Assembly (NCBI GenBank): GCA_021234155.1
Contig: JAJEKV010000011.1
Location: forward strand, 1,244,001-1,308,000
Length of the DNA stretch: 64,000 nucleotides
Direction: 5' to 3'
DNA from: Isoetes taiwanensis
Lineage: Eukaryota > Streptophyta > Lycopodiopsida > Isoetales > Isoetaceae
The notes beneath the pieces are model-generated. The model was not told where the DNA came from. It worked only from the letters and a program-made list of their open reading frames with translations, and ran no database searches. The position numbers and the translations under genes were made by a program. This document shows positions 46,041 through 57,690 of this stretch, in pieces (positions within the stretch are counted from its first letter, which is position 1; each line of letters starts with the position of its first letter).

Positions 46041-47040
46041 TTTTCCGGCCGGCGAGGTTTTTATACGTTAAATACGTATTTTTTGACTTTATATGTCAGG
46101 AATTTTAATTTTATACGTATAGAACCTATTCCTGATGCAGATGCCAAGGTAGTAGTGAAATATGGCATATAGATGTTGATTACACCTTCTAGGACAAATT
46201 CATGAGACAGTAAGCACTACTTACACAAGGAATACCTCCAATTCTGGGAAAGGACTCGCAAGAGACACAAAACCGGATAGATAGGCTTGTCATTCATCAC
46301 AGCAGCAATATACAATGTTTGGAAGAATAGAGAGGGGTAGCCGACCATAGGAACAATATCGGACTACCCCGTAAAAAGAAATGTGCACAGGCAATATAAA
46401 AGGGTAATGGCGACAACTTCTCATCGGGATAAAAAACCCCGCCCTTTCGGGTTTTCGAGGAAAACCCTAATGAGAAATGTCGCCAACAACCTTGAATGTG
46501 TTGCCTGGAAAACCGAAAGAGATGAGTTGATGGTGAACACAAAATATAGCAGGACCCCAGATGAGAAATGGTCACCAACAACCTTGAATGTGTTGCCTGG
46601 AAAAGCGAAAGAGATGATTTGATGGCGAACACAAAATATAGCAGGACCCCAGAAGAGGGCGGAAGCCTGCAAGCAACACAAAAACCCCTAAAAAACCCGT
46701 GAATGGTTAGAGAAAAGCAAACTCATGCCCTCACGCAGCAGGGCGGGAATGGAGGGAAGCAACGAGAATAGAAGAAGAGCTGCTGTGAGAAGACGCCGAT
46801 AACTGGTGCGAAAGAGGAAAGAGCCTTATATAACAGCTCGTCCTTTCCCAGAATGGCGATCCGATGGCTCGGATCCATGCTATTCTGGGAAAGGACTCGC
46901 AAGAGACACAAAACCGGCCGACTACCAAAGAACTTCTTTAACTATAAGCCGAGGGCGTAAAACCTGCAAGCAATACAAAGAACTCGAAAAAACACCCGTG
47001 AATGGTTAGAGAAAATTCAACATGAAGCAGAAAAAGAGAG

Positions 47041-47330
47041 CATCACCCCAATAGGGTGGAGAACAGCAGCACCCAACGGGTGGAAAACAATTACGTAGAA
47101 AGAAATATGCGTCACCCCCGAGGTGGAAATAAACAGCATCACCCGCAGGGGAGATAACATCACCCAACGGGTGGAAAACAATTATGCGTCACCCAACGGG
47201 TGGAAAACAATTACGTAAAAAGAAATATGCGTCACCCTGGAGGTAGAAAGAAACAGCATCAAGCCGCAGTGGAAATAGCATCACCACCATGGTGGAAAAA
47301 AGCGTCACCCAACGGGTGGATAACAATCAT
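47041..47330. repeat. CACCC...GGGTG hairpin array, copy 1
   Basis: At least eight short units such as GTCACCCAACGGGTGGAAAA with complementary CACCC and GGGTG separated by 3-5 bases, joined by AT-rich spacers including AAAAAGAAATATGCGTCACC. The spacing is irregular. Confidence 0.8.
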
Positions 47331-47699
47331 GTAAAAAGAAATATGCATTGCAAAATAATGCTAGACAATGTTATCTACAACATCACTAAAGATGATAAAT
47401 AGACAATGTGGTGCCAAACGCAATATGCATCATATCCAGATAAAGTTAAATAGCGACACCATGCACAAATTAGAATGTGCCCAATACAATACCTTGTGGA
47501 CAACAACGTAGGACACCCCATATCTAAATAAAGAGAAGCATAAAAATGAAAAATAATCCAATATAAACCCATGTCGGAAAATCTCAATGCAGTGCCAAAT
47601 GCAATATGCATCCTATCGAGATAAAGCCAAATAGCAAATATGCCAAAGATATGTAATGAGCATACCAAATAGAAAAAGATCCGCTACAAGTGCAAAAAC

Positions 47700-48410
47700 C
47701 CTCAATAGACAGCTAGAACCGCCAGGTGTGGAGTTGGGTCGCAAAGCGCATAGCGGGAGGAGAATATCCGATGAAACGTCGATGAAGAACTCCGTGATAA
47801 AATAAAGCGCCAACGAAGAGCGGTCCAAAGCGCGCGATGCATGCATCGCGAGCGCATGCATGCTTTGTCTTGACAGAATGGCGATTAAGCTCACAGCGAA
47901 TCGGCGACGATCTTACCAGCTGCAGTGATTCGCATGAAACCAACAAAGCGCCCAGAATACCAAAGGACTTCCTCGCCAAACTAGGATCGGGCCGAAGGTC
48001 ACAGGGATGAAGGCTAAAGGCGGAAAAGGACAGCAGGAAAGCAAGATTTGTTTCCCAAGCCGGCGGGGAAGAAGCCCCTCCCGGCCTGGAAACAAATCGG
48101 AGCGAATAAGGTACTCTTCCTCTTCTTCACCGGCCTTTAGCCTTCATCTTGTGACCTTGTTTCGAGCGAGAGAACTCCTACTGTGTTAAGGAAGTCCTTT
48201 GGTTTTCGCTTTGTTGGTTGCTTTACGCAGTCGCAGCAAGAATGTCGCCGACTCCAGCGCTGTTTCAGCTTAATAGGTATATTTGCTCAAGACGCAAACA
48301 TGCATCGCATGCGTTTTGGGCCGTTCATCGGGCGTTTATGCGTTATTGCAGAGTTCTTCATCGATGTTTCATCGGCGCTTCTTCTCTCTCGCCAGCATTA
48401 CCTTATTCTC
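47700..48410. repeat. Long imperfect palindrome, centre near 48110
   Basis: Left-arm blocks GAAACGTCGATGAAGAACTC, CAACAAAGCGCC and GGATGAAGGCTAAAGGC return inverted as CCTTTAGCCTTCATC, CTTTGTTGG and GAGTTCTTCATCGATGTTTC. Confidence 0.75.
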
Positions 48411-48715
48411 TTTGAACCCACCCTCCCCCTTCTTTGTTTATTATATTTTGTACAAGTTCTGTTTATCATGTTTTTCCACCCGGTGGGTGATGCTTTTTTT
48501 CCACCCACTGGGTGATGCTATTCTTTGGTATGTTTCTCGTTTGTTGTTGGTGATGTGCAGGTACAGGTTGGCGAGTGCCTTACGTTTGTCTAAGCCCCTT
48601 GCCGAGGGCTTATCACTAGGGCTTTTCCTCGAAAACCCGAAAGGGCGGGGTTTTTTAATCCCGGTGATAAGCTTTCAGCAGGTACATCAGCCACTCATCT
48701 ATCCTATTGTTTAAG

Positions 48716-49652
48716 TTTGGTTTTTCCGACAAGTGGAAAACTTTTTTTATTTTTTTTTCAGGCCACTTTTCTAAGGTTGTAGGGATTTTGTACGCCGGCA
48801 AAAGTTTCTGGTGAGCCAAAAATCAGAAATAGCCAAAAATACCTTTCGTTTGATTCCTCAAGGCTTTTTTTTTTTTTTGTTTCCTGCCGGATTGCATGGC
48901 ATGTGTCGACTGCATGTGCCCAATTCAAGGAGCCTCTGAACTAGAGCATATTACCAGAGGTTTTTGGCTGGAGACCTCTTGCGAAAGTTTATCTGAGACA
49001 TGAGACAGTCTGAGATTCAAGTTTCTTTCAGGTATGGGGTTCCTCTCCAACATTTGGATCTTAAAAAATGACTTTGGTGTTTGCTATTATGTCGTGCGGC
49101 CCATCCCAGAGAATGTGGAAAATGGAGAACCAGATCAAGCCAAGAGAAAAGTTCAATTCGTACATGCAATTCCTTCGGTCCTTCTGATAGTGTTCTTTCC
49201 ATTTCGTTAGCCTCAAATCCTATTGTTTTAGAAGACGATGACGGAGAAAATTGCAGTTAGATGAACCGATTTCTGATCTGGAAACACCTTTTGGGAACAC
49301 CTCTATTGGGGCTTTATTTTGGATTGATACATCTTGGGAAGACATCTCTTAACAAAATCGATCAACTCCTTTTGCAGCAACACTTTTCAGTTGGAGGTCA
49401 TCCATCTATTTTCATGGTGCCCTTTCAAATCTATTGTTTTTCTTTATTTTGTTTTCCAGGCCACTATTCTAAGGTCCTAGATATGAAATGTTGATGATTA
49501 TAGTTGTCCTTGGTGGAGTTGAGAGCTGCTAGATGATGCTTGGGTATAGAAGAAAAATAAGGTTAGTTTATGTTATGAATAAAACTATAGTAAATACTGA
49601 GTTAGATTCGTGATCAACCTTAGTTCAGCCACTGAAGCTCTTCTAAATGGTG
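48716..49652. other. Unique spacer between foldback copies
   Basis: Coding-like pieces on the plus strand around 49060-49260 (for example VVRPIPENVENGEPDQAK) may be exon remains of an unknown host gene; no family was recognised. Poly-T runs occur at 48748 and 48867. Confidence 0.4.
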
Positions 49653-52440
49653 TCCGGCCGGCGAGGTTTTTATACGTTAAATACGTATTTTTTGACTTTA
49701 TACGTCAGGAATTTTAATTTTATACGTATAGAACCTATTCCTGATGCAGATGCCAAGGTAGTAGTGAAATATGGCATATAGTTGTTGATTACACCTTCTA
49801 GGACAAATTCATGAGACAGTAAGCACTACTTACACAAGGAATACCTCCAATTCTGGGAAAGGACTCGCAAGAGACACAAAACCGGATAGATAGGCTTGTC
49901 ATTCATCACAGCAGCAATATACAATGTTTGGAAGAATAGAGAGGGGTAGCCGACCATAGGAACAATATCGGACTACCCCGTAAAAAGAAATGTGCACAGG
50001 CAATATAAAAGGGTAATGGCGACAACTTCTCATCGGGATAAAAAACCCGCCCTTCGGGTTTTCGAGGAAAACCCTAATGAGAAATGTCACCAACAACCTT
50101 GAATGTGTTGCCTGGAAAACCGAAAGAGATGAGTTGATGGCGAACACAAAATATAGCAGGACCCCAGATGAGAAATGGTCGCCAACAACCTTGAATGTGT
50201 TGCCTGGAAAACCGAAAGAGATGATTTGATGGCGAACACAAAATATAGCAGGACCCCAGAAGAGGGCGGAAGCCTGCAAGCAACACAAAACCCTAAAAAC
50301 CGTGAATGGTTAGAGAAAAGCAAAACTCATGCCCTCACGCAGCAGGGCGGGAATGGAGGGAAGCAACGAGAATAGAAGAAGAGCTGCTGTGAGAAGACGC
50401 CGATAACTGGTGCGAAAGAGGAAAGAGCCTTATATAGCAGCTCGTCCTTTCCCAGAATGGCGATCCGATGGCTCGGATCGATGCTATTCTGGGAAAGGAC
50501 TCAAGAACACAAAAAAACCGCCGACTACCAAAGAACTTCCTTAACTATAAGCCGAGGGCGTAAAACCTGCAAGCAACACAAAGAACTCGAAAAAACACCC
50601 GTGAATGGTTAGAGAAAATTCAACATGAAGCAGAAAAAGAGAGCATCACCCCAATAGGGTGGAGAACAGCAGCACCCAACGGGTGGAAAACAATTACGTA
50701 GAAAGAAATATGCGTCACCCCCGAGGTGGAAATAAACAGCATCACCCGCAGGGGAGATAACATCACCCAACGGGTGGAAAACAATTATGCGTCACCCAAC
50801 GGGTGGAAAACAATTACGTAAAAAGAAATATGCGTTACCCTGGAGGTAGACAGCATCAAGCCGCAGGTGGAAATAGCATCACCACCATGGTGGAAAAAAG
50901 CGTCACCCAACGGGTGGATAACAATCATGTAAAAAGAAATATGCATTGCAAAATAATGCTAGACAATGTTATCTACAACATCACTAAAGATGATAAATAG
51001 ACAATGTGGTGCCAAACGCAATATGCATCATATCCAGATAAAGTTAAATAGCGACACCATGCACAAATTAGAATGTGCCCAATACAATACCTTGTGGACA
51101 ACAACGTAGGACACCCCATATCTAAATAAAGAGAAGCATAAAAATGAAAAATAATCCAATATAAACCCATGTCGGAAAATCTCAATGCAGTGCCAAATGC
51201 AATATGCATCCTATCGAGATAAAGCCAAATAGCAAATATGCGAAAGATATGTAATGAGCATACCAAATAGAAAAAGATCCGCTACAAGCGCAAAAACCCT
51301 CAATAGACAGCTAGAACCGCCAGGTGTGGAGTTGGGTCGCAAAGCGCATAGCGGGAGGAGAATATCCGATGAAACGTCGATGAAGAACTCCGCAATAAGT
51401 AGCAAACGCCCAACCTGAAGAACGGTCCAAAACGCATGCGATGCATGCATGCGACGCATGCAATGCATGCATGCTCGTCTTGAGCAAGAATGGCGATTCG
51501 CTACGCGAATCGACGACATTCTTGCACTGCGACTCGCATGAAACCAACAAAGCGCCCGAATACCAAAGGACTTCCTTAACAAACTAGGATCGAGGACGAA
51601 GGTCACAGGATGAAGGCTAAAGGCCGGAAAGGACAGGCGGGGAACGCCAACTTGGCCAAACCGGTGGGAAGAAGCCCCTCCCCCTTTGGAAACAAATCAA
51701 AGCGAATAAGGTACTCTTCCTCTTCTTCTCAGCGGTACCTTATTCTCTTTGATTTGTTTCGAGCGAGGGAGGCTTTGACCAATTTGGCGTTGCTTTCCTG
51801 CTGTCCTTTCCGGCCTTTAGCCTTCATCTTGTGACCTTCGTTCTCGATTCTAGTGTGTTAAGGAAGTCCTTTGGTTTTCGGGTGCTTTGTTGGTTTCATC
51901 GCGTCGCGGTAAGATGGTAATATCGTCGACCAGCGTGGCGAAACGGCATTCTTGCTCAAGAACGGCATGCATTGCATGCATCGCATCGCGTTTTGGACGT
52001 TCATCGAGTTGGCGTTTGCTGCTTATTGCGAGTTCTTCATCGATGTTTCATCGGCGCTTTTCTCTTCTCTCGGCGATACCTTATTCTCTTTGAACCCACC
52101 CTCCCCCTTCTTTGTTTATTATATTTTGTACAAGTTACGTTTTATCATGTTTTCCACCCGTGGGTGATGCTTTTTCCACCCAATGGGTGATGCTATTCTT
52201 TGGTATGTTTCTCGTTTGTTGTTGGTGATGTGCTGCGGGTTGGCGAGTGCCATCGTTTTGACTTCTCCATCTTGGGTTTTGGGGCGATTCTATGCCTTCG
52301 TTTGTCTAAGCCCTTGTCGAGGGCTTATCACTAGTGTTTTTCCTCGAAAACACGAAGGCGGGGTTTTTAATCCGTTGATAAGCTTTCGGCCGGTACATCG
52401 ATCACTCATCTATTATCATTGTATTTGTTTTGGGGTCCAA
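49653..52440. mobile_element. Foldback family element, copy 2
   Basis: Direct copy of 46045-48715 with the same order of parts. Its central palindrome is centred near 51710, with arms of about 380 bp containing GCATGCGATGCATGCATGC motifs. Its outer right part is repeated inverted at 52560-53430. Confidence 0.7.
50645..50920. repeat. CACCC...GGGTG hairpin array, copy 2
   Basis: Same unit order as the first array, with one short deletion near 50850. Confidence 0.8.
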
Positions 52441-53430
52441 ATGATATAATTGGATTTTCCCTTTATTTTTCGTGGGTAGTTCGCATCATGTGCGGCTATC
52501 CACTTGTCCACCATTAATAGAAAATCTGCTGAGATGACTTGATGAATAGGCTTCTCATTTATCTCAAAGATTTTACGCAATGGTGGAGCGATGGATAGCC
52601 GCACACATCTGAACTACCCACGAAAAAATAAAGGGAAAATCAATTATATCACGGACCCCAAAACAAATACAATGCTAATAGATGAGTGGTTGATAACCTG
52701 CCGAAAGCTTATCACGGGGATTAAAAAAACCCCCCTTCGGTTTTCGAGAAAAACCCTAGTGATAAGCCTTCCTTCGACAAGGGGCTTAGACAAACGTAAG
52801 GCATAGAATCGCCCCAAAACCCGCGCATGGAGAAGTCAAAACGGATGGCGCCGCCAACCCGCACTGCACATCACCAACAACAAACGAAAACATACCAAAG
52901 AATAGCATCACCCAAAGGTGGAAAAAAGCATCACCCAACCGGTGGAAAACATGATAAATAGAACTTGTACAAAATATAATAAACAAAGAAGGGGGAGGGT
53001 GGGTTCAAAGAGAATAAGGTATCTGAGAGAAGAGGAAGCGCCCGATGAAACGTCGATGAAGAACTCGCAATAAGTAGCAAACGCCCAACCCGATGAACGG
53101 CGGCCCAAACGCATGCGATGCATGCATCGCGATGCATGCATGCGACGATGCAATGCATGCATGCTTTCGTCTTAAGCAAGAATGCCGATTAAACGCGAAT
53201 CGACGACATTCTTGCAATCTGCGACCGCATGAAATCAACAAAGCGCCCAATACCAAAGGACTTCCTTAACAAACTAGGATCGAGGGCGAAGGTCACGGGA
53301 TGAAGGCTAAAGGCCGGAAAGGACAGCGAGAAAAACAACGCCAAATTGGCCAAACCAGGCGGGGAAGAAGCCCCTCCCCGCGCACGGAAACAAATCAAAG
53401 AGAATAAAGTGCTGGCGAGAGAAGAGGATC
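51710..53430. repeat. Large palindrome, arms about 850 bp, centre near 52540
   Basis: From the centre outward, CCCTTTATTTTTCGTGGGTA is mirrored by TACCCACGAAAAAATAAAGG, ATTGTATTTGTTTTGGGG by CCCCAAAACAAATACAAT, and the CACCC units, TTTGTTTATTATATTTTGTA and GATGCATGCATC blocks follow in mirrored order. The right arm ends near 53430. Confidence 0.8.
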
Positions 53431-55091
53431 GATGCTATAACTTCTTGTGGCGTCATGATGTCAAAATCAAACATTCTTTCGAAAACGATTCCCTTCTTCC
53501 CTTTGCATATTTTTTCAAGGGAATTTTCATAATTCCATACACAATAGAAAAAGAATCAATAAAGTTAAGTACAAATATACATTGGTGATCACTTTCAACA
53601 AATTGTATCTTGAACTGCACAATCTTTATTAAATGCCTATAGGAATAACCATTAGTTCTCATTATGTAATGTGGAATGGGAAGGGGGAGGGCATTCTTGC
53701 CAGACCCGACTGCGAAATCCGGGGCGCCGTTGGCGTGACCGGTCTCTCGCAGTCGTGGGCTAGCAAAATGCCCGACCTTCCTGCTCCACGGCGTCAAACA
53801 AAAGTTAACCGGATTCTATAGGTTTTGTGGTAGTGATTTGTCATTCTTGATTAGAAAGGATGCAGAAACTGGCCGAAGGCAGACCCACTTGCCTTGACGT
53901 AATTGTATTTGAGTACCTGCATTATCCAGTAGTAACTTTAGCCCATTCTTTCATCCTAAAAACATGATGATCTATGTTCTAAATTTGAATGCCCATATTT
54001 TCTTTTAAAATAGATGCTACAATTATACGTAAAAAATCTTGGTCAAAATGTAGAAAAGATGACAAGAATGATGGTTTACCTCTAAACTTCTGCAATCATA
54101 TTTCTTTTTTACAGTTTCTTTTTTGGATCAATTACCAGTCAACCCCAGCTAGGAAAACGAAAAGCGCCTATCAAAGAACAATACTAAAACTAAAAGCATA
54201 ATTTACAACGTCCAGAATGGAGAAAAGGGTTCATTGAAGAAATTAGACGAATCAGAAGAAATTAGAGGAGTCCAATAAATCCGCGGCACAAACCTGTGGA
54301 TGTTCTTATAAAATTAGTGCCTCTTCTTTAATCAAATCACAGATGCCTTCTGAAAGCTACACATTGGTTCCGATCATATCACTGGGATAAGCTCTTATGA
54401 CCGAAAATCCATCTGCTATACTACTTCATGGATGCGACTAAGGAATTGCCGATATTTGGTATACTTTTGTGATTATTTATCCTCTTTTTAGGCTAGTAAA
54501 ATATGACTCAACTTCGTTATTTATACAAGAAATTTATTGAGGCGACCTTGGCCGCCTCGAACATTTCTCTTACTGCCTCCCATGTGGGGTTGACCGCTAT
54601 GCAATGCTTGCTTAACAATTTTATTTTGCCAGTTCAAAGTGATGTGGAGAAGGACTTTAGCATGAATTTTAAGTGACAAAGATTTTTGTGCATCGGAGCC
54701 CGTAGGATGCATTGATGCTATTAACTTACAATCGAGCTGGTCATGGTTTCTTCGTCTCAAGGCCAAGTCCAAATCTAGAACCTCTTCCAACCGTCATTTT
54801 TGAATCTCGCCTAATAAATAAAGAGTTGACTCATTAGCTTGCAAATGAATTGTCACCATTTCATTAGGTTGTGATTGAGATGTCACAATTAAAACATTGA
54901 GTTGAGAGACGACAATTGCTCGTGCTTCGGTGCTCATTATTGCTAGCACGTTAAATCCTCAAGGATGCTCTATAATAATACTACAGAAGAAGACCTCCTT
55001 ATGTAGTAAATTGAGATCTGTAATATCTCATGGAGATTCAAGTTCATCAGCGTAGAGCAAATGGCTGTGACAGGTTGAAAGCTTAATAGGC
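53431..55091. other. Intergenic, no gene recognised
   Basis: Mostly AT-rich with one GC-rich patch at 53690-53800. Short open frames lack features. Confidence 0.45.
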
Positions 55092-55094
55092 CGA

Positions 55095-55289
55095 CACTAC
55101 TACAAAAATAGGTAGAAATGGCACAAAAGTGACATTTATCCTCCGCCCTTTTACCGCGTATAAACGTCACTTTTGTGCCATTTATAACGTTTGTGCTCCC
55201 CAAATGGCACAAAAGTGGCGTTTATCTGCGGTAAAAGGCGGAGGATAAATGTCACTTTTGTGCCATTTCTACCTATTTTTGTAGTAGTG
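55095..55289. mobile_element. CACTA-type MITE, complete with 3-bp target duplication
   Basis: Begins CACTACTACAAAAATAGG and ends with its complement CCTATTTTTGTAGTAGTG. The inverted arms extend about 55 bases with one or two mismatches, so the 195-bp element is almost a full palindrome. It is flanked on both sides by CGA, the 3-bp duplication expected of CACTA/EnSpm elements. It has no coding capacity and depends on a transposase elsewhere. Confidence 0.93.
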
Positions 55290-56047
55290 CGAGAATATCA
55301 ATAGTTAATTGGCCCACAGTTGCCGTGAAAGAAACGCATTGGCAATGTATTCTTTCCACTTCTTTATGTTCTTGCCTAGTGGCTGGCGCCCTGGAACGTA
55401 GACACACATAGGTGCGTCCAGGTGCACACAGACGCCGGCGGGGATAGGCTGAGGGGGTACTTGGACTCTTGTTTCCTGGGGAAGCTCTGGGACCACTATG
55501 CTCTGGAACAGATAATAGTGGCACACTACAAACAGCACATAAACCCCACCCTGGTTCGAGGCCCACAGCTCTACCTGCGTTCTCAGTTGCCCATGAAGAA
55601 GCGCAGGATTATCGCGTCCATTCGAACAGGGGCCCACCATCTTCGGCTTGAGACGGGTCGGTGGGTTGGAGAGCCGCGCCAGGACAGGCTTTGTTAGTGT
55701 TGCCCGCTGGGGGTTGTTGGGGATGAAAGCCATGCCTTCCAGAGCTGTCCAGCCTATAGTCAGATTCGGGCTCGCTACATTCTCTTGGTGCGACACAGTG
55801 CGCCCTTACCCGCACGAGCTACTCGATGCAGCGGTCGGTTCGATCCCTTGGCTCCTACCTCCAGAAGGTTTTGGATCTGTGGACTCACCTCGGCCCCCGG
55901 GTGCCTACCTGAGGTGCCAGGAATTCATGTGTATATATATGTATATTTGTGCGGTTGCCGGCCGGTTTTGTTCTTTGCGGCGGTTTTTCCCTCCCTAGGG
56001 AGGGGGGTTATCTGGGTAGCAACGGGCTGGCTACACCCCGTGTAATT

Positions 56048-56099
56048 TGGGTCCCATAGGCCGATTGGCCTCCGGGTCCCATAGGCCGATTGGCCTCCG
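56048..56099 (+). repeat. Two 26-bp tandem units at the LINE 3' end
   Basis: GGGTCCCATAGGCCGATTGG followed by CCTCCG occurs twice in tandem. Confidence 0.85.
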
Positions 56100-56118
56100 C
56101 GGACAATAAAGAACCAAC

Positions 56119-56181
56119 CTTCCTCCCTCCCTCCCTCCCTCCCTCCCTCCCTCCCTCCCTTCCTTCCTTCCTTCCTTCCTT
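56119..56181. repeat. (CCCT)n/(CCTT)n microsatellite
   Basis: About ten CCCT units followed by five to six TTCC units directly after the LINE 3' end. Confidence 0.95.
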
Positions 56182-56443
56182 CAAGAAACGCATTTATATT
56201 TCGCCTAAGAAAACAAAATTTCAGCTTCAATGGAGTTGTAGAAAAAAAAAGATAAAAATCCTATATTATAAATTTTTAGTGTAAGCGTTGGACCCAGCCC
56301 TAAATTCTATGGCCAGGATTTTATCGCATCAAGCGGTGACGATGATGCCATGTAAGAATTCCCTTTTTTCCTTCGAACGGTTCTCTTCTCGCTGCGGATG
56401 ATGCGCCGCCATAAGCATCCTCTGCTATGCCCTTTCTTCACTT

Positions 56444-56698
56444 TTGCCTTTGCCTTTTACACAAGTAAGGGATGTGGCAATGGTTGATGATTTCTCTAAC
56501 ATTCTAAAGGAACATTGTAGGCCAGATCAGTACACAGAGGATGCTCTCAGGATTCTAGAAACAATGTCAGAGTGTGAATTGGGAAAGGAAACCACTGAAA
56601 TGGTAAAAAAATATTGCAAAGGTCAGCTACAATGGTTAAGGGAGACTTTTCATACTTCAGGACACAGAGATAGAATGCAGAAGTTGATTCAGGATTAA
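56444..56698 (+). CDS. Unknown 84-residue frame, possibly an exon
   Basis: Reads VDDFSNILKEHCRPDQYTED, then ALRILETMSECELGKETTEM, amphipathic and protein-like, and ends RMQKLIQD. It could be the last exon of an unrecognised gene. It lies 84 bases left of the TIR element at 56783 and no neighbour supports a function. Confidence 0.35.
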   Translation: MPLPFTQVRDVAMVDDFSNILKEHCRPDQYTEDALRILETMSECELGKETTEMVKKYCKGQLQWLRETFHTSGHRDRMQKLIQD

Positions 56699-57353
56699 CA
56701 TATGTTAAGTTGATTCAGGTTAAGTTGATACAGACCAGATTCATGCAGTTTACAGGTTATATATTGAAATAGTGAAGACTTATAACAAGGTGACGGTGCA
56801 AACGCACTAATGACCTGTGGTGCAATTGCAGATTCCTTTTTCAAAAACACCAAAATTTGGTACTTTTGGCATATTTTTTAAAACATAAGAACAAAAAAAA
56901 AGGTCGCACATTGAAAAGAACCATTTTTGGAGTGCGTGAAAATATTGTGGTCAAAGTAGAACAAAAAATGGGCTTTTATGATACAAAATACATTACACAT
57001 AGGCTATGCGCGCATAGAGACAGACACATTAGTTCAAATACATAGGAGAGATATAAGCTCATGAAAATGTAATCATCACATTTGCATTAAACAAGGCCAA
57101 TTTCGTTTTTAAGCATCAAGCGGAACCTTTTTGAATAGCGATTTGTCTATCTTGGCGCATAGGCGAGAGATAGTCAATTTTAAGTACTCTAGAAAGAATG
57201 CAAGTCAAATAATAAATAATAATGGCACTTGAACTTCGATTAGGTCTGAAGAGTTTTAAATATCAAGTGGAACTTGCTTAGCATGAAGGTTTTCTTTGTT
57301 GTTGTCATCTTAAGTCAATCATTTTAACAATGGTATCAAGTGGATTCCCTTTT

Positions 57354-57520
57354 CAAATCTAAAATTCATGCCTGTTTTAGGGTCTCAGATGTAAACTTTG
57401 TTTAAAATGACTAATAGCAATGTAAAACAAGCATAATTCAAATCTAAAATTCATGCCTGTTTAAGAGTCTCAAATGTAAACTTTGTTTAAAAGGACTAAT
57501 AACAATGTAAAACAACCACA
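57354..57520. repeat. 83-bp tandem duplication
   Basis: CAAATCTAAAATTCATGCCT and following bases through CAATGTAAAACAA occur twice, with a few substitutions. Confidence 0.85.
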
Positions 57521-57639
57521 TTTGTGAAGACAACCATAAACACAAGTTGTAGAAAAAAAAAATTATACATTTGAATTGCATTGAAGCGAATGAGAAATCC
57601 GAAAGGCAACATTTATTATATTTTTTAACTTACAAGAAG

Positions 57640-57690
57640 ATCACAAAGCAAGCAACTACAGGAAGATCACAAAGCAAGCAACATATCAAC
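57640..57690. repeat. Short tandem repeat
   Basis: GAAGATCACAAAGCAAGCAA occurs twice, 25-26 bases apart. Confidence 0.75.

Larger units (their letters stand above)
46045..48715. mobile_element. Foldback family element, copy 1
   Basis: Near-identical to 49653-52440 from CCGGCCGGCGAGG onward. Parts in order: a TIR-family 3' end (to 46130), a hairpin with AACCCCGCCCTTTCGGGTT (46409-46485), two 80-bp tandem units (46486-46650), a hairpin at 46844-46895 (CTTTCCCAGAAT and ATTCTGGGAAAG), a CACCC/GGGTG array, and a palindrome centred near 48110. The hairpin near the left is repeated inverted near 48610-48660. Open frames here are chance frames on palindromic DNA. Confidence 0.7.
55300..56181 (+). 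mobile_element. Second LINE, 3' fragment with zinc-knuckle end
   Basis: Forward frames from 55422 contain LPMKKRRIIASIRTGAHHL, RLETGRW and, after a frame change near 55700, GDESHAFQSCPAYSQIRARY, the same C-terminal architecture as the LINE at 1210-3835 (RMGSHDLRIEKDRW, then ENHMISDCPTYGDIRDRY). Here the region is GC-rich, unlike its neighbours, so it is a different, probably younger family. An AATAAA-like signal at 56105 precedes a CCTCC/TTCC simple-repeat tail. Confidence 0.68.

Noticed and set aside
47041-47330. Repeat-spacer pattern resembling a CRISPR array
   Set aside because: Units are short palindromes with irregular spacing and low-complexity spacers, inside a eukaryotic foldback element duplicated nearby.
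46297-53400. Many open frames of 60-145 codons in the foldback region
   Set aside because: They are mirrored on both strands of palindromic DNA, differ between copies, and show no domain or codon signal.
55305-55796. 163-codon minus-strand frame
   Set aside because: It is the antisense of the LINE zinc-knuckle region, which explains the open frame better.
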